DNA from: Pseudonocardia autotrophica
GTDB taxonomy: Bacteria > Actinomycetota > Actinomycetes > Mycobacteriales > Pseudonocardiaceae
Direction of reading: 5' to 3'
Length of the DNA stretch: 64,000 nucleotides
Assembly: GCF_000717175.1 (NCBI RefSeq)
Contig: NZ_JNYD01000009.1
Coordinates: forward strand, 1-64,000
Both the position numbers and the translations under genes were made by a program. Below the pieces are notes generated by a model. It saw only the letters and a program-made list of their open reading frames with translations, did not search any database and was not told the DNA's origin. This document shows, piece by piece, positions 15,872 through 24,519 of this stretch; the stretch's first letter is position 1, and every line of letters begins with the position of its first letter.

Positions 15872-16608
15872 CCGAGGAGCGGGAGCAGCGCCTCCGGGAC
15901 CTCGACGTGCGCGTTGTGACCGAGGCCCGGGAGGTCGACGGGCGCCGGGACGAGTGCGGCCAGCTGGTCCGCCGTGACCATCGGATCGTGCTCGCCCCGG
16001 GCCAGCACCACCGGCACCGGGGCGGCGGCCAGCAGGGCCGCCATCTGCGGATCCCCGACGCCGAAGGCCCTCGGGTCGAGGGCGGTCCGCCAGTTCTCGC
16101 CGGTCCGGACGACCGCGCCGTCGAGCGCGGGGTCGGCCGGGTCGACCAGGCCGTCGAGCCCGGCGACGCGCAGGTGCCGGGCCACGGCCTCCTCGCGGGT
16201 GCCGAACTCCGCCGGGGCGCGGGCGGCCAGCGCGGCGGCGCGGGCCAGCTCGTCGGCCGTCCACACCACCTTGATCCCCAGCCCGACCACCGCGCGCACG
16301 CCGGGCCGACCCGCGAGGTGCAGGGCGACGACGCCGCCGAACGAGTGGCCGAGCACGACCGTCCCCGCGGGGTCGACCAGCGGGGCCACCGCCTCCGCGA
16401 CGGCCGCGAACGTGTACTCGGGCAGCGGCGCGGACCGGCCGTGGCCGGGCAGGTCCGGCGCGACCCACGCCCGGTCGCCGAGGGCGCCGGCCATCCCGTC
16501 CCACACCCGGCCGGTCGCCCCGAGCCCGTGCAGCAGCAGCACGGCGGGCCCACGGGTGCCGCCGCGCCTGACCTCCAGCTCCGTCATGTCCCCCAGCATG
16601 GCCGACAC
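15868..16608 (-). CDS. Alpha/beta-fold hydrolase
   Basis: A 246-residue alpha/beta hydrolase. The oxyanion region LLLHGLGATGRVWD, the nucleophile elbow GHSFGG (Ser), an acidic residue in RGEHDPMV and the C-terminal catalytic His in GLGHNAHV are all present, so it should be an active esterase, lipase or similar; the substrate is unknown. There is no signal peptide. The start is uncertain: GTG 16608 or ATG 16587. It is divergent from the nucleotide cyclase gene with about 22 bp between starts, and tail-to-tail with htdX. Confidence 0.83.
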   Translation of the reverse strand: MSAMLGDMTELEVRRGGTRGPAVLLLHGLGATGRVWDGMAGALGDRAWVAPDLPGHGRSAPLPEYTFAAVAEAVAPLVDPAGTVVLGHSFGGVVALHLAGRPGVRAVVGLGIKVVWTADELARAAALAARAPAEFGTREEAVARHLRVAGLDGLVDPADPALDGAVVRTGENWRTALDPRAFGVGDPQMAALLAAAPVPVVLARGEHDPMVTADQLAALVPAPVDLPGLGHNAHVEVPEALLPLLG

Positions 16609-16614
16609 CCGTTC

Positions 16615-16624
16615 GGCCTAGACT
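16615..16624 (+). promoter_or_regulatory. -10 element of the cyclase gene (leaderless)
   Basis: TAGACT at 16619-16624 is 6 nt before ATG 16631, the recurring leaderless spacing. The overlapping complementary bases AGTCTAGGCC could serve the divergent hydrolase GTG at 16608. Confidence 0.45.
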
Positions 16625-16630
16625 CCGCCC

Positions 16631-18163
16631 ATGGCGGACCGTCTGCGGCCCGGCGGCTTCGTGCTGGGGCTGCCGCTCCGGCTGCTGCTCAGCGTCGCGG
16701 TGGTCCTCGCGAACTTCGGCGGGGCGGCCGTGGTGTTCGTGCTCGCCGCGTGGGTCGTGCCGGACGGGCGGGTCGCCGACCCCGGGCAGGTCCGGCTCGT
16801 CAACATCGCGGTGTTCGCGGGGTACCTGGTCGTCGTCACGCCGGTGGGGCTGGCCGTCGGGCGGGCGCTGTTCCGGCTCCGCGGCCGCGGCGCCCGCGTC
16901 GACCCGGCTCGGCGCGCGCGGCGCCTCGTGCTCTACGGCCCGCTGCGGCTCGTGGTGGTGCTGGCCTTCCTCTGGGCCGGCGCCGTGGTGCTGTTCGGGC
17001 TGCTCAACCTGCAGTTCTCCGCCCGGCTCGCCTTCTCGGTCGCGGCCACGATCACCATCGGCGGGATCGCCACCTGCTCGCTGTCCTACCTGCTGGGCGA
17101 GCGGATCCTGCGCGGGCCGGCGTCCGTGGTGCTGGCCGGGGTGCCGCCGCGCAGCCGGGCGCTCCCGGGCGTGCTGCTGCGGCCCATCCTGTTCTGGGCG
17201 CTCGGCACGGCGGTCCCGGTGTTCGGCCTGCTCCTGGCCGGGACCACGGCCCTGGTGTTCCAGGACGTCACCGTCGACCGGCTGGCCGTGATGATCCTCG
17301 GCATCGGCGGCGCCGCGCTCTTCGCCGGGCTGCTCACCACCATCGGCTCCGCCCGGTCCACCGCGGACCCGGTGATCGCGGTGCGGCGCGCGATGCAGCG
17401 GGTGGAGAAGGGCGAGCTCGACGTCTCCGTCCCCGTCTACGACCACACCGAGCTCGGCCGGCTGCAGGCCGGGTTCAACACGATGGTCGAGGGCCTGCGG
17501 GAGCGGGAGCGGATCCGGGACCTGTTCGGCCGGCACGTCGGGCAGGACGTCGCCCGCGCCGCCGCCGCGTCCGACGACGCCGAGCTCGGCGGCGAGGTCC
17601 GTCGGGTCGCGGTGCTGTTCGTCGACCTCGTCGGCTCCACCGCGATGGCCACGGAGCGGCCGCCCGCCGAGGTCGTCGGGGTGCTCAACGGGTTCTTCGC
17701 GGTCGTCGTCGGCGTGGTGGAGGAGCACGGCGGCTGGATCAACAAGTTCGAGGGCGACGCCGCGCTGGCCGTGTTCGGCGCGCCGGTGACCATCGACGAC
17801 CCGGCCGGCTGCGCCCTGGCGGCCGCGCGGAAGCTGCGCGAGCGGCTCGCGGACGAGATGCCGGAGCTCGCGGCGGGGATCGGCGTGTCCGCGGGCGACG
17901 CCGTCGCGGGAAACGTCGGCGACCCGCGGCGCTACGAGTACACGGTGATCGGCGACCCGGTGAACGAGGCCGCGCGGCTCACCGATCTCGCCAAGTCCCG
18001 CGGCGGGATCGCGGCGTCGGGCGCGGCGGTCGCCCTCGCCGACCCCGAGGAGGCACGCCGCTGGGAGCTCGGCGAGCCCGTGGTGTTGCGCGGGCGCGGC
18101 GTGCCCACGGACATCGCCGTCCCGCGTTCCCGCAGCTCGAAGGCGGTCGTGAGTGCCGACTGA
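16631..18163 (+). CDS. Membrane-bound class III adenylate/guanylate cyclase with HAMP domain
   Basis: A 510-residue protein with about six transmembrane helices (residues 10-245), a HAMP linker (about 245-305, with ELDVSVPVYDHTELGRLQAGFNTM), and a class III cyclase catalytic domain (about 320-490). Catalytic features are visible: metal Asp in LFVDLVGSTAMA, the second Asp in INKFEGDAALAVFG, and the C-terminal region GDPRRYEYTVIGDPVNEAARL. The architecture matches mycobacterial cyclases such as Rv1318c-Rv1320c, which make cAMP. It ends VVSAD, where the codons form part of the terminator hairpin at 18148-18189. It is probably leaderless. Confidence 0.9.
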   Translation: MADRLRPGGFVLGLPLRLLLSVAVVLANFGGAAVVFVLAAWVVPDGRVADPGQVRLVNIAVFAGYLVVVTPVGLAVGRALFRLRGRGARVDPARRARRLVLYGPLRLVVVLAFLWAGAVVLFGLLNLQFSARLAFSVAATITIGGIATCSLSYLLGERILRGPASVVLAGVPPRSRALPGVLLRPILFWALGTAVPVFGLLLAGTTALVFQDVTVDRLAVMILGIGGAALFAGLLTTIGSARSTADPVIAVRRAMQRVEKGELDVSVPVYDHTELGRLQAGFNTMVEGLRERERIRDLFGRHVGQDVARAAAASDDAELGGEVRRVAVLFVDLVGSTAMATERPPAEVVGVLNGFFAVVVGVVEEHGGWINKFEGDAALAVFGAPVTIDDPAGCALAAARKLRERLADEMPELAAGIGVSAGDAVAGNVGDPRRYEYTVIGDPVNEAARLTDLAKSRGGIAASGAAVALADPEEARRWELGEPVVLRGRGVPTDIAVPRSRSSKAVVSAD

Positions 18164-18189
18164 CCCTCTAGGGTCAGTCGGCACTCACG
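18148..18189. terminator. Hairpin overlapping the cyclase stop codon
   Basis: Arms 18148-18167 and 18170-18189 are complementary over all 20 bp, with the TGA stop (18161-18163) inside the 5' arm. There is no T-run. The outer bases CGTGAGTGC / GCACTCACG are shared with other hairpins in this window. Confidence 0.75.
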
Positions 18190-18346
18190 GGGCTGGGTGT
18201 GGTGCGGGCCCCGGGCGACAGTAGGGCCCGCACCACACGGGAGCCGACCGGCATCACCGGGCGGAGCTCAGGGCCGGCACCGTCCGTCGCACCCCACCGG
18301 AGGCGAAGGGCTCGGATTCTGGCCGGACTGCGATCGGATCGGCCGT

Positions 18347-18679
18347 TCAGCTGCAGACGTTGACGGTCGGATGCTGGGGTACTTCGGGGATCGGCCCGTT
18401 GTTGACGCCGCCCTTGACGTTCGTTGCGCTGACCCAGCCCGTCCGGCCGTTCGGAAGGACGATGCAGACCCACCAGTAGTTGAAGACCTTGTTGTTGTTC
18501 TGGCTGACGTCCTGGCCGGTGCACTGGCAGAGCGCCTCGACCTTGCCCTTCTGGATGGTCTGGATGATGTTCGGTCCACGCGTGCTGACGCCGGTGCGAA
18601 CGTTGGTGTCGGCATTGATGATCTGGACAGTCACGGTGCGCGGTGGCGCAGTCCTGGCGGTCGCCTCGGGTGCACTCAT
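18347..18679 (-). CDS. Small SH3-like (SH3b) domain protein
   Basis: A 110-residue protein. After a 15-residue flexible N-terminus it has a bacterial SH3-like beta-barrel (TVQIINADTNVRTGVST ... GRTGWVSATNVKGG). Four cysteines (two in CQC, one in WWVCIV, one next to the C-terminus) could form disulfides, yet there is no signal peptide. An ideal AGGAGG site 5 nt before ATG 18679 fixes the start. Base composition is clearly less GC-rich and it uses AT-ending codons (repeated AAC/AAT, TTC/ATC) more than its neighbours, suggesting transfer. It follows the LuxR and 74-residue genes on the same strand. Function unknown. Confidence 0.75.
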   Translation of the reverse strand: MSAPEATARTAPPRTVTVQIINADTNVRTGVSTRGPNIIQTIQKGKVEALCQCTGQDVSQNNNKVFNYWWVCIVLPNGRTGWVSATNVKGGVNNGPIPEVPQHPTVNVCS

Positions 18680-18726
18680 CGGATCCTCCTTCGAGGTGTT
18701 GCGCGTCGACTCGCGACGACGCGTGA

Positions 18727-18951
18727 TCACTCGGACTCGGTGGATCCCGCATCTGCCGAGGACCTCTCGTCGAGCCTCGCCAGCGCGGTCTGCAGGGCGG
18801 CGGCCAGCTCGAGCCAGCCGTGGAACGCCCACTGCCCTCGGTCGTCGCCGAGCACACCGGTGATGGGGCCGGCTGCTGATGAGACCTCGAGCCAGAGGGT
18901 CCGCGGGGCCGAGGACGATCGCCTCGGCGACGGCTGCGTTCCCTGATCCAC
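18727..18951 (-). CDS. Small protein of unknown function
   Basis: A 74-residue acidic protein. The central segment LWLEVSSAAGPITGVLGDDRGQ and WAFHGWLELAAALQTALARL resembles a recurrent actinobacterial small-protein family ending in a (F/S)GWLELxAAL helix, but I cannot name it. It lies 32 nt after the LuxR stop and 47 nt before the SH3 gene, same strand, so a three-gene transcript is likely. No clear ribosome site precedes GTG 18951, and the first 15 residues may not be translated. Confidence 0.55.
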   Translation of the reverse strand: MDQGTQPSPRRSSSAPRTLWLEVSSAAGPITGVLGDDRGQWAFHGWLELAAALQTALARLDERSSADAGSTESE

Positions 18952-18983
18952 GCATCCAGGTTCGGGCCGCCGGGGATCGGCGG

Positions 18984-21866
18984 CTACGGCGCGCCGCCCG
19001 AAGGATCGGCCGAAGTGTTAGCGCTGCGGGAGCCGAAGGCCGCCGACAGGTCCTCGCGGGAGGTGATCGCGAGCTTCGCGTACACGTTGGACAGGTGCAT
19101 CTCGACGGTGCGCAGGGTGACGAAGAGCGCCTGGGCGATCTGCTTGTTGGTCATGCCCGCGGCGGCCTGCTCGGCGACCCGGCGCTCGCTCGCCGTGAGC
19201 GCGTCCGCTCCGGTCGCGACTCGTCGGCGGGGTCGGGCGCCGGCGGCCCGTAGCTCGTCGACCGCACGGTCTGCCAGGGGGACGGCTCCGCACCGGTGGG
19301 CGAGGTCGAGCCCCTCGCGGAGGACGTCGCAGGCATCCGTCCGGGAGCCGCGGCGGCGCAGGGCGGCGCCGAGGTCGACGAGCGCCTCGGCCCGCCAGAG
19401 CAGCCCCGGGGAGGAGCGCAGCGTGGCCACCGACCGTTGCAGCAGGTCGAGTCCCTCCGGGCCGCCGGTCACGAGCCCTGACTCGCGCAGTGCGGCGCCG
19501 ACCGCTCGGGACGAGCCTGCCTGCGAGGCGACGCGGAGGGTCTGCTCCGCCAGGGCGCCGGCGCCGCGGACGTCGCCCAGGGCCCTGCGCACCGATACCA
19601 GCGCGAGCGGAGCCTCGAAAGTGATCAACGGCGAGAGGCCGCGGAACACGCTACTGCGACGCTGGAGTTCCTCGAGGTCGGCGCGGGCCGCCTGGAGATC
19701 CCCGGTGGTCGCATGAAGTCGGGCGCGAGCGAGCAGGATCAGCCCCATCGGCAGGATCCGTGGCAACTCCCCGTCGAGGTCGTGTTCGGCGAGCACGGCT
19801 CCGGCCTCTGCCGTCCGCCCCGAGTCGGTCAGAGCGCGAACCAGGGGGATGGACCATGACGCGGCGCGCACGCGGGTGTTCGGGGTCGCCGCGTCCAACG
19901 CCGCACGGCCGTCGACCTCGGCTCCGCGCAGGTCGCCGCGGGCATGCCGCACCAGGCCCCGCAGCCACGACACCCCTGCGATGCCGAAGGGCGAGCCCAT
20001 GGTCTGAGCGCGCCCGAGCGCTCGGGTGAGGATCTGCTCTGCCGTGTCGAAGCGCTCGGCCTCGATCAGGCACACGGTGATGTTCAACCGCCAGAAGTTG
20101 ACCCGGTGAGTGGTGATCGCGGGGTGGGCGGCCGCGCGCTCGGCCACCTCGCCCACGAGTTGCAGGCGCTCGCCGCGAGCCAGCAGCCGTCGTGCGGCGA
20201 AGGACAGCAGCAAGCACTCCGCCGGGGTCTGACCGGGCAGGTCCCCGTACTTGTCGGCCTCGTCCTCGAACCGTGTCGGGTGGTCGGGGTTGAACAGCAG
20301 TGCACCGAGGCGGGCGGCCTGCAGTTGCAGTGCCAGCTCCCGGTCGAGGTCGGCGACTTCGCGTGCCGATCGCTCGTAGAGCTCCAGCTGCGACCGCTGC
20401 CGCGCGGGGTCGGACTGCGTGTCGACCGCGAGCTCGATCAGGGCGCGGGCCCGGACGACCGGGTCGTCGGTCGCGATCGCAGCCTGGAGCAGGTGGTCGC
20501 GCGCGGTGAGCCGACCGAGCTCGTGCTCGGCGTGGCCGAGCTCGAACCGGATCGACGGCCCTTCCCGTTCCTCCGGTGGCTCGTCCAACGCCCTCTGCAG
20601 CAGCACGGCCGCCGTGTCGGGGGCGCCGCCGGCCAGTGCGAGCCGCGCCGCCTCCCGCAGGGCCGACACGACGCCGGGGTCGCCGGTCGGCCGGGTGTCG
20701 AGGAGGTGCACGGCCACCTGTTCGGGATCGGCCTGCTGGTCGGCCAGGAGCCGGGCCGCGCGAGCGTGCAGCTCGGAGCGCTGCGCCGTCGGTATGTCGT
20801 CGTAGATCGCGGCTCGGACGATCGGGTGGACGAAGCGGAGCGGATCGCCGCGCTCGAGGACGGCCAGCGAGACCAGCTCGTCGGCGAGCTCCTGCGTGAG
20901 GCGCGGTGTGAGTCCGGCGAGCCGAGCGCATGTGGGCAGGTGTGCCTGCTCACCCAGGACGGCCACGGCGCGGGCGAGCGCGGGCGCGGACTCGCCGAGC
21001 AGGCCGACCCGGAGGAGCAGCGCCGCTGCTATCCGGTCCGGGCCGAGGCGGCGGATCACGTCAGGTTCGATCTCGTCTGCCGCCCGGCCCTCGCGCCGGA
21101 TCTCCCCGAGCAGCTCGGTCAACAGGAAGGGATTGCCGCCGGTCGCCTCCTCGCAGGCGACGGACAGGACGGCCGCGGCCTCGTGACCGAGGGCCGCGGC
21201 GACGAGGTGCTCGATGGCCGCGGCCTGCAACGGGCGCGGCCTGAGCACCGGGCTGCGCGCCTCAAGCAGCAGCGGGCGGAGTTCGGGTCGTCGGCGCTCG
21301 GTGCCGGTCCGGGCGGCCAGTGCGACCAGCACGGGCATCCCGGCCAACCGGTGCGCGAGGTGGACGAGGAACCGGACCGACGGCTCGTCGGCCCAGTGCA
21401 CGTCGTCGACCGAGAGCACGAGCGGCGCGCGCTCGGCCAGGTTCGCGACCAGCCAGTAGAGGCCGTGCAGGATCGCGTGGGCGGTGGCGCCGTCGTCCTG
21501 GTCCGGAGTGACCGGAGCGAAGACCGGTTCGGCCAGACGCGCGGCGCCGGCCAGCAGCTCCTCGCGCCGGGCACCCCGGTCCGAGGCGAGCGGAACCTCG
21601 AGCAACTGGCGGACGATCCCGAACCGCACCCCTTGCTCGACCTCGCCGCCGCGCGCGGTCACCACGGTGAACTCCCGGGCGCGCGCCCTCCGGCGCAGCT
21701 CCGCGAGGAGCCGGGACTTGCCGATCCCGGGTGGCCCCTCGATCAGCAGCACCTCACCGTCGTCGTCCACGGTGGCCGCCAGCGACCGGTCGAGGTCGGC
21801 GATGTCCGCCTCGCGGTCCAGCAGCGCGCTCTGCGAAGCGCGCGTGGACGACCGAGGCTCACTCAC
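18984..21866 (-). CDS. LAL-type LuxR regulator (large ATP-binding, MalT-like)
   Basis: A regulator of about 960 residues. An N-terminal AAA/NACHT-type ATPase has Walker A GPPGIGKSRLL (about residues 44-54) and Walker B VLSVDDVHWAD, the middle 500 residues are helical TPR-like repeats, and the C-terminal 65 residues are a LuxR helix-turn-helix (LTASERRVAEQAAAG then TNKQIAQALFVTLRTVEMHLSNVYAKL). LAL proteins activate transcription after binding a small ligand and ATP. I prefer the GTG at 21866, which has an AAGAGG site; ATG 21905 is an alternative only 6 bp from the divergent ABC gene. It probably controls that ABC operon. Confidence 0.85.
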   Translation of the reverse strand: MSEPRSSTRASQSALLDREADIADLDRSLAATVDDDGEVLLIEGPPGIGKSRLLAELRRRARAREFTVVTARGGEVEQGVRFGIVRQLLEVPLASDRGARREELLAGAARLAEPVFAPVTPDQDDGATAHAILHGLYWLVANLAERAPLVLSVDDVHWADEPSVRFLVHLAHRLAGMPVLVALAARTGTERRRPELRPLLLEARSPVLRPRPLQAAAIEHLVAAALGHEAAAVLSVACEEATGGNPFLLTELLGEIRREGRAADEIEPDVIRRLGPDRIAAALLLRVGLLGESAPALARAVAVLGEQAHLPTCARLAGLTPRLTQELADELVSLAVLERGDPLRFVHPIVRAAIYDDIPTAQRSELHARAARLLADQQADPEQVAVHLLDTRPTGDPGVVSALREAARLALAGGAPDTAAVLLQRALDEPPEEREGPSIRFELGHAEHELGRLTARDHLLQAAIATDDPVVRARALIELAVDTQSDPARQRSQLELYERSAREVADLDRELALQLQAARLGALLFNPDHPTRFEDEADKYGDLPGQTPAECLLLSFAARRLLARGERLQLVGEVAERAAAHPAITTHRVNFWRLNITVCLIEAERFDTAEQILTRALGRAQTMGSPFGIAGVSWLRGLVRHARGDLRGAEVDGRAALDAATPNTRVRAASWSIPLVRALTDSGRTAEAGAVLAEHDLDGELPRILPMGLILLARARLHATTGDLQAARADLEELQRRSSVFRGLSPLITFEAPLALVSVRRALGDVRGAGALAEQTLRVASQAGSSRAVGAALRESGLVTGGPEGLDLLQRSVATLRSSPGLLWRAEALVDLGAALRRRGSRTDACDVLREGLDLAHRCGAVPLADRAVDELRAAGARPRRRVATGADALTASERRVAEQAAAGMTNKQIAQALFVTLRTVEMHLSNVYAKLAITSREDLSAAFGSRSANTSADPSGGAP
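18998..19019 (+). repeat. Left copy of 22-bp direct repeat flanking the LAL/ABC block
   Basis: CCGAAGGATCG-g-CCGAAGTGTT. It matches the copy at 25845-25866 at 21 of 22 positions, and both are followed within 3 bp by GCGC. This copy lies inside the last codons of the LuxR gene. Confidence 0.7.
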
Positions 21867-21911
21867 AACGGCCTCTTGCGGCTCTGCATGGTCACCCTCA
21901 ATCATCCCGGA

Positions 21912-22934
21912 ATGCCTCTGCGGTGGCTACCGGTAACTCGTCGTGGTGGACGTCGACGTCACCACCTGAACACGGTCGGCCTCCTTGCGGCACTCGTGCT
22001 GCTCGCCGGCTGCGGTGCACCGTCCGCGCCGGCCGCCGCGGGGCAGGTGACGGAGCTACGGGTGGCGCTGGCGCCGCTGGCCAGCACGTTGCCCGCGCAC
22101 GTCGCCGCGGCCGAGGGCATCTTCGAGCGCAACGGACTCCGGGTGACCATCACCGAGGGGAACGACCTGCCGGGGTTCACCGCCGCGCTGGACCAGGGGC
22201 GGTACGACATCGTGCTCAGCGTGCCGACGATCGTGCTGGTCGCCGCCGACCACGGCATCGACGTCCAGGTGGTCTCGCGCCTGAGCAGGTCGACGTCGGC
22301 GCACCCGGGCACCGTGTGGATCACCAGGGATCCGGGGATCGCGTCGGTGGGACAGTTGCGCGGTGCACGGATAGGTGTGCCCGCGTTGACCGGTCAGCTC
22401 ACCGACTCGCTGGTCTACCTGCTGCAGCGGGCCGGCGTTCCCCGGGACCAGGTGACCTTCGTGCAGACCCCGTTCGCCACCATGCCGGACCAGCTCGAGG
22501 CGGGGCGGCTGGATGCGGCCGTGGCGGGGGCGCCGTTCAGCACGGCGATGGCCGCCCGTGGGTTCCGACTGCACGAGGACGTGGTCGTGGCGGCCGTGCT
22601 CGACGCCACCGGGGGCGCGGTGAACGACGGGATGACCTCGTTGTTCGCCTCCTCGGCACGGTTCACCCGGGAGCATCCCGACGCGGTTCGGGCCTGGCGT
22701 GCCTCGCTGGAAGAAGCGGTCGCGCAGCTGAGCCGCGACGAGAACGCGATCCGGGACCAGTACCGGGCGTGGCTGAAGATGCCGCCGGAGGTCGCGGCCG
22801 GCTCGCCGTTGCCCACCTGGGAGCTGGACATCGCCCCGCGCGACCTGGAGCCCTACGTGACGATCTCGAAGTCGGTCGGGAGCATCGGCCGGGAACCGGA
22901 CGTGACGACCCTGGTGTGGCAGGACCATCCATGA
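21912..22934 (+). CDS. ABC transporter substrate-binding lipoprotein (NitT/TauT/ThiY-like)
   Basis: A 340-residue periplasmic-binding-type lipoprotein. A basic N-terminus (RRGGRRRHH), hydrophobic stretch and lipobox LLAGC (Cys near residue 32) predict export and lipid anchoring. The mature part has the NMT1/SsuA-type two-lobe pattern: LRVALAPLASTLPAHVAAAEGIFERNGL, YDIVLSVPTIVLVAADHGIDVQVVS, LRGARIGVPALTG and LDAAVAGAPFSTAMAARGF. Family members bind nitrate, taurine, sulfonates, thiamine precursors or riboflavin; the ligand here is unknown. It heads a four-gene operon (ATGA overlap with the ATPase) divergent from the LAL regulator. Confidence 0.85.
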   Translation: MPLRWLPVTRRGGRRRHHLNTVGLLAALVLLAGCGAPSAPAAAGQVTELRVALAPLASTLPAHVAAAEGIFERNGLRVTITEGNDLPGFTAALDQGRYDIVLSVPTIVLVAADHGIDVQVVSRLSRSTSAHPGTVWITRDPGIASVGQLRGARIGVPALTGQLTDSLVYLLQRAGVPRDQVTFVQTPFATMPDQLEAGRLDAAVAGAPFSTAMAARGFRLHEDVVVAAVLDATGGAVNDGMTSLFASSARFTREHPDAVRAWRASLEEAVAQLSRDENAIRDQYRAWLKMPPEVAAGSPLPTWELDIAPRDLEPYVTISKSVGSIGREPDVTTLVWQDHP

Positions 22935-23737
22935 CGGCGCCCGACGACCGGGCGCGATCGCCGGCCGGCGGGACGGCGTACCACCTCCGGGGCGTCGGCG
23001 TGGGTCTTCCTGGCCGCGCCGGCCTCCGATGCGTGCTCAAGGACGTCGACGCCGACGTCGCGGCCGGGGAGATCGTCGGGGTGGTCGGCAGATCCGGGGT
23101 CGGGAAGACCACCCTCCTGCGGGTTCTCGGTGGTCTCCTGCCGGCCACGGTCGGGACCGTCCGCCTGTTCGGGCGGCCGGTGACGGGCCCGCCGCCCGAG
23201 GCCGTCATGGTGTTCCAGGACTACGCCGCCGCGTTGCTGCCCTGGCGGACGGTGGCCCGCAACGTCGCGCTCGGTCTGGGGGGACGCTTACGGGCCGGGG
23301 AACGGCGACGCCGGGTGACCGAGGCCCTGGAGCTGGTCGGGCTGGCCGACCGGGGCGGCGACCATCCCGCGCAGCTGTCCGGGGGTATGGCGCAGCGGGT
23401 GCAGATCGCCCGGGCTCTGGCCGTCCAGCCGAGGGTGCTGTTGATGGACGAGCCGTTCGGGGCGCTCGACGCGCTGACGAGGGCAGCTCTGCAGGACGTG
23501 CTGCTGGGCATCCAGGAGCGGACGCACACCACGATCGTCTTCGTGACGCACGACCTGGACGAGGCGCTCTACCTCGCCGACAGGGTCGTCGTGCTCGGCG
23601 GCGAGCCGGGCACGGTCGCCCTCGACCTGCCCACGGAGCTGCCCCGCCCGCGGCACCAGCTGCGCACCCGGGAGGCGGAGCCCTACCTGCGGTCGCGGCA
23701 CCGCCTCGGCGAGCTGCTCGTGTCGGGGACACCGTGA
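22931..23737 (+). CDS. ABC transporter ATP-binding protein (NitT/TauT-like)
   Basis: A 268-residue ATPase. Walker A is GRSGVGKTTLL, the Q-loop MVFQDYAAALLPW, the signature LSGGMAQRVQIARAL, Walker B VLLMDEPFGALD and the H-loop VFVTHDLDEALYLADR. This is a complete, active set, and the sequence pattern matches SsuB/TauB-type ATPases. It hydrolyses ATP to drive import by the two downstream permeases. The start overlaps the substrate-binding gene stop and its stop overlaps the permease start (GTGA), so translation is coupled throughout. Confidence 0.9.
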   Translation: MTAPDDRARSPAGGTAYHLRGVGVGLPGRAGLRCVLKDVDADVAAGEIVGVVGRSGVGKTTLLRVLGGLLPATVGTVRLFGRPVTGPPPEAVMVFQDYAAALLPWRTVARNVALGLGGRLRAGERRRRVTEALELVGLADRGGDHPAQLSGGMAQRVQIARALAVQPRVLLMDEPFGALDALTRAALQDVLLGIQERTHTTIVFVTHDLDEALYLADRVVVLGGEPGTVALDLPTELPRPRHQLRTREAEPYLRSRHRLGELLVSGTP

Positions 23738-24519
23738 GCGGCCTCCGCCGCCTGCCCGGACCGGGCGGGATGAGCCTGGTCGTGCCGGTCGCCGTGCTCG
23801 TCACCTGGCAGCTGCTCACGTCGGCCGGGGTGCTCGACCTGGAGTTCCTGCCGCCGCCGGTCGAGATCGGCCGGGCCCTGGCGGTCGAGGTGATGGACGG
23901 GGAGCTCCCGGTGGACCTCGCCCACACGGTGGCGGTCGTGCTGATCGCCACCGCAGTCGCCGGAGTGGTCGGCGGCGGGCTCGGCGTGGCTCTGGGACTC
24001 GTACCGGCTCTGCGGATCCACGTCGCGGCGTCGTTCGACTTCCTGCGGACGATCCCCGCCATCGCGTTGATGCCGATCGCGCTCCTCCTGCTCGGACCGG
24101 GCCCCTCCACCGAGCTGCTGCTCGCGGCATACGCGGCCACCTGGCCGGTGCTCGTGACCACAGCCGGCGGCGTTGCGGGAGTTCCCGATCGCCTGCGCGA
24201 CGTCGCCCGCACTCTGCGGTTGTCGGCCGCTCGGACGGTGGGGCGGATCGTGGTCCCGGCTGCTGCCGCGTCGTGGCTCGCCGGCGCGCGGGTGGCTGCG
24301 ATCGTCGCCCTCCACGTCACGGTCGTCGCCGAGATGGTGATGTCGCCTGCCGGACTCGGCGGCGGCCTCGTCGAGTCCCTGCAGGGGCTCAACCCTCCAC
24401 GGATGTGGGCCTACGTGGTGGTCTGCGGTCTGGTGGGGATCCTCCTTCAGGGCCTGCTCCGCCGGCTGGTCCCCCTCGGGCTCACCGGTCGGCCGGCCGG
24501 CGCGGCGGGCCCGTCGTGA
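23734..24519 (+). CDS. ABC transporter permease (BPD inner-membrane family), first
   Basis: A 261-residue integral membrane protein with about six helices and the binding-protein-dependent transport signature (EAA loop) around RLRDVARTLRLSAARTVGRIVVPAAAASWLAGARVA. The SsuC/TauC-like N-terminus TWQLLTSAGVLDLEFLPPPVEIGRALA is typical. It starts with GTG overlapping the ATPase stop and ends overlapping the second permease. Two distinct permeases imply a heterodimeric channel. Confidence 0.88.
   Translation: MSGLRRLPGPGGMSLVVPVAVLVTWQLLTSAGVLDLEFLPPPVEIGRALAVEVMDGELPVDLAHTVAVVLIATAVAGVVGGGLGVALGLVPALRIHVAASFDFLRTIPAIALMPIALLLLGPGPSTELLLAAYAATWPVLVTTAGGVAGVPDRLRDVARTLRLSAARTVGRIVVPAAAASWLAGARVAAIVALHVTVVAEMVMSPAGLGGGLVESLQGLNPPRMWAYVVVCGLVGILLQGLLRRLVPLGLTGRPAGAAGPS

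Noticed and set aside
14771..18184. Long minus-strand frame opposite fabG4, htdX and the cyclase
   Set aside because: Low-complexity Arg/His/Asp/Gly composition and full overlap with confident genes.
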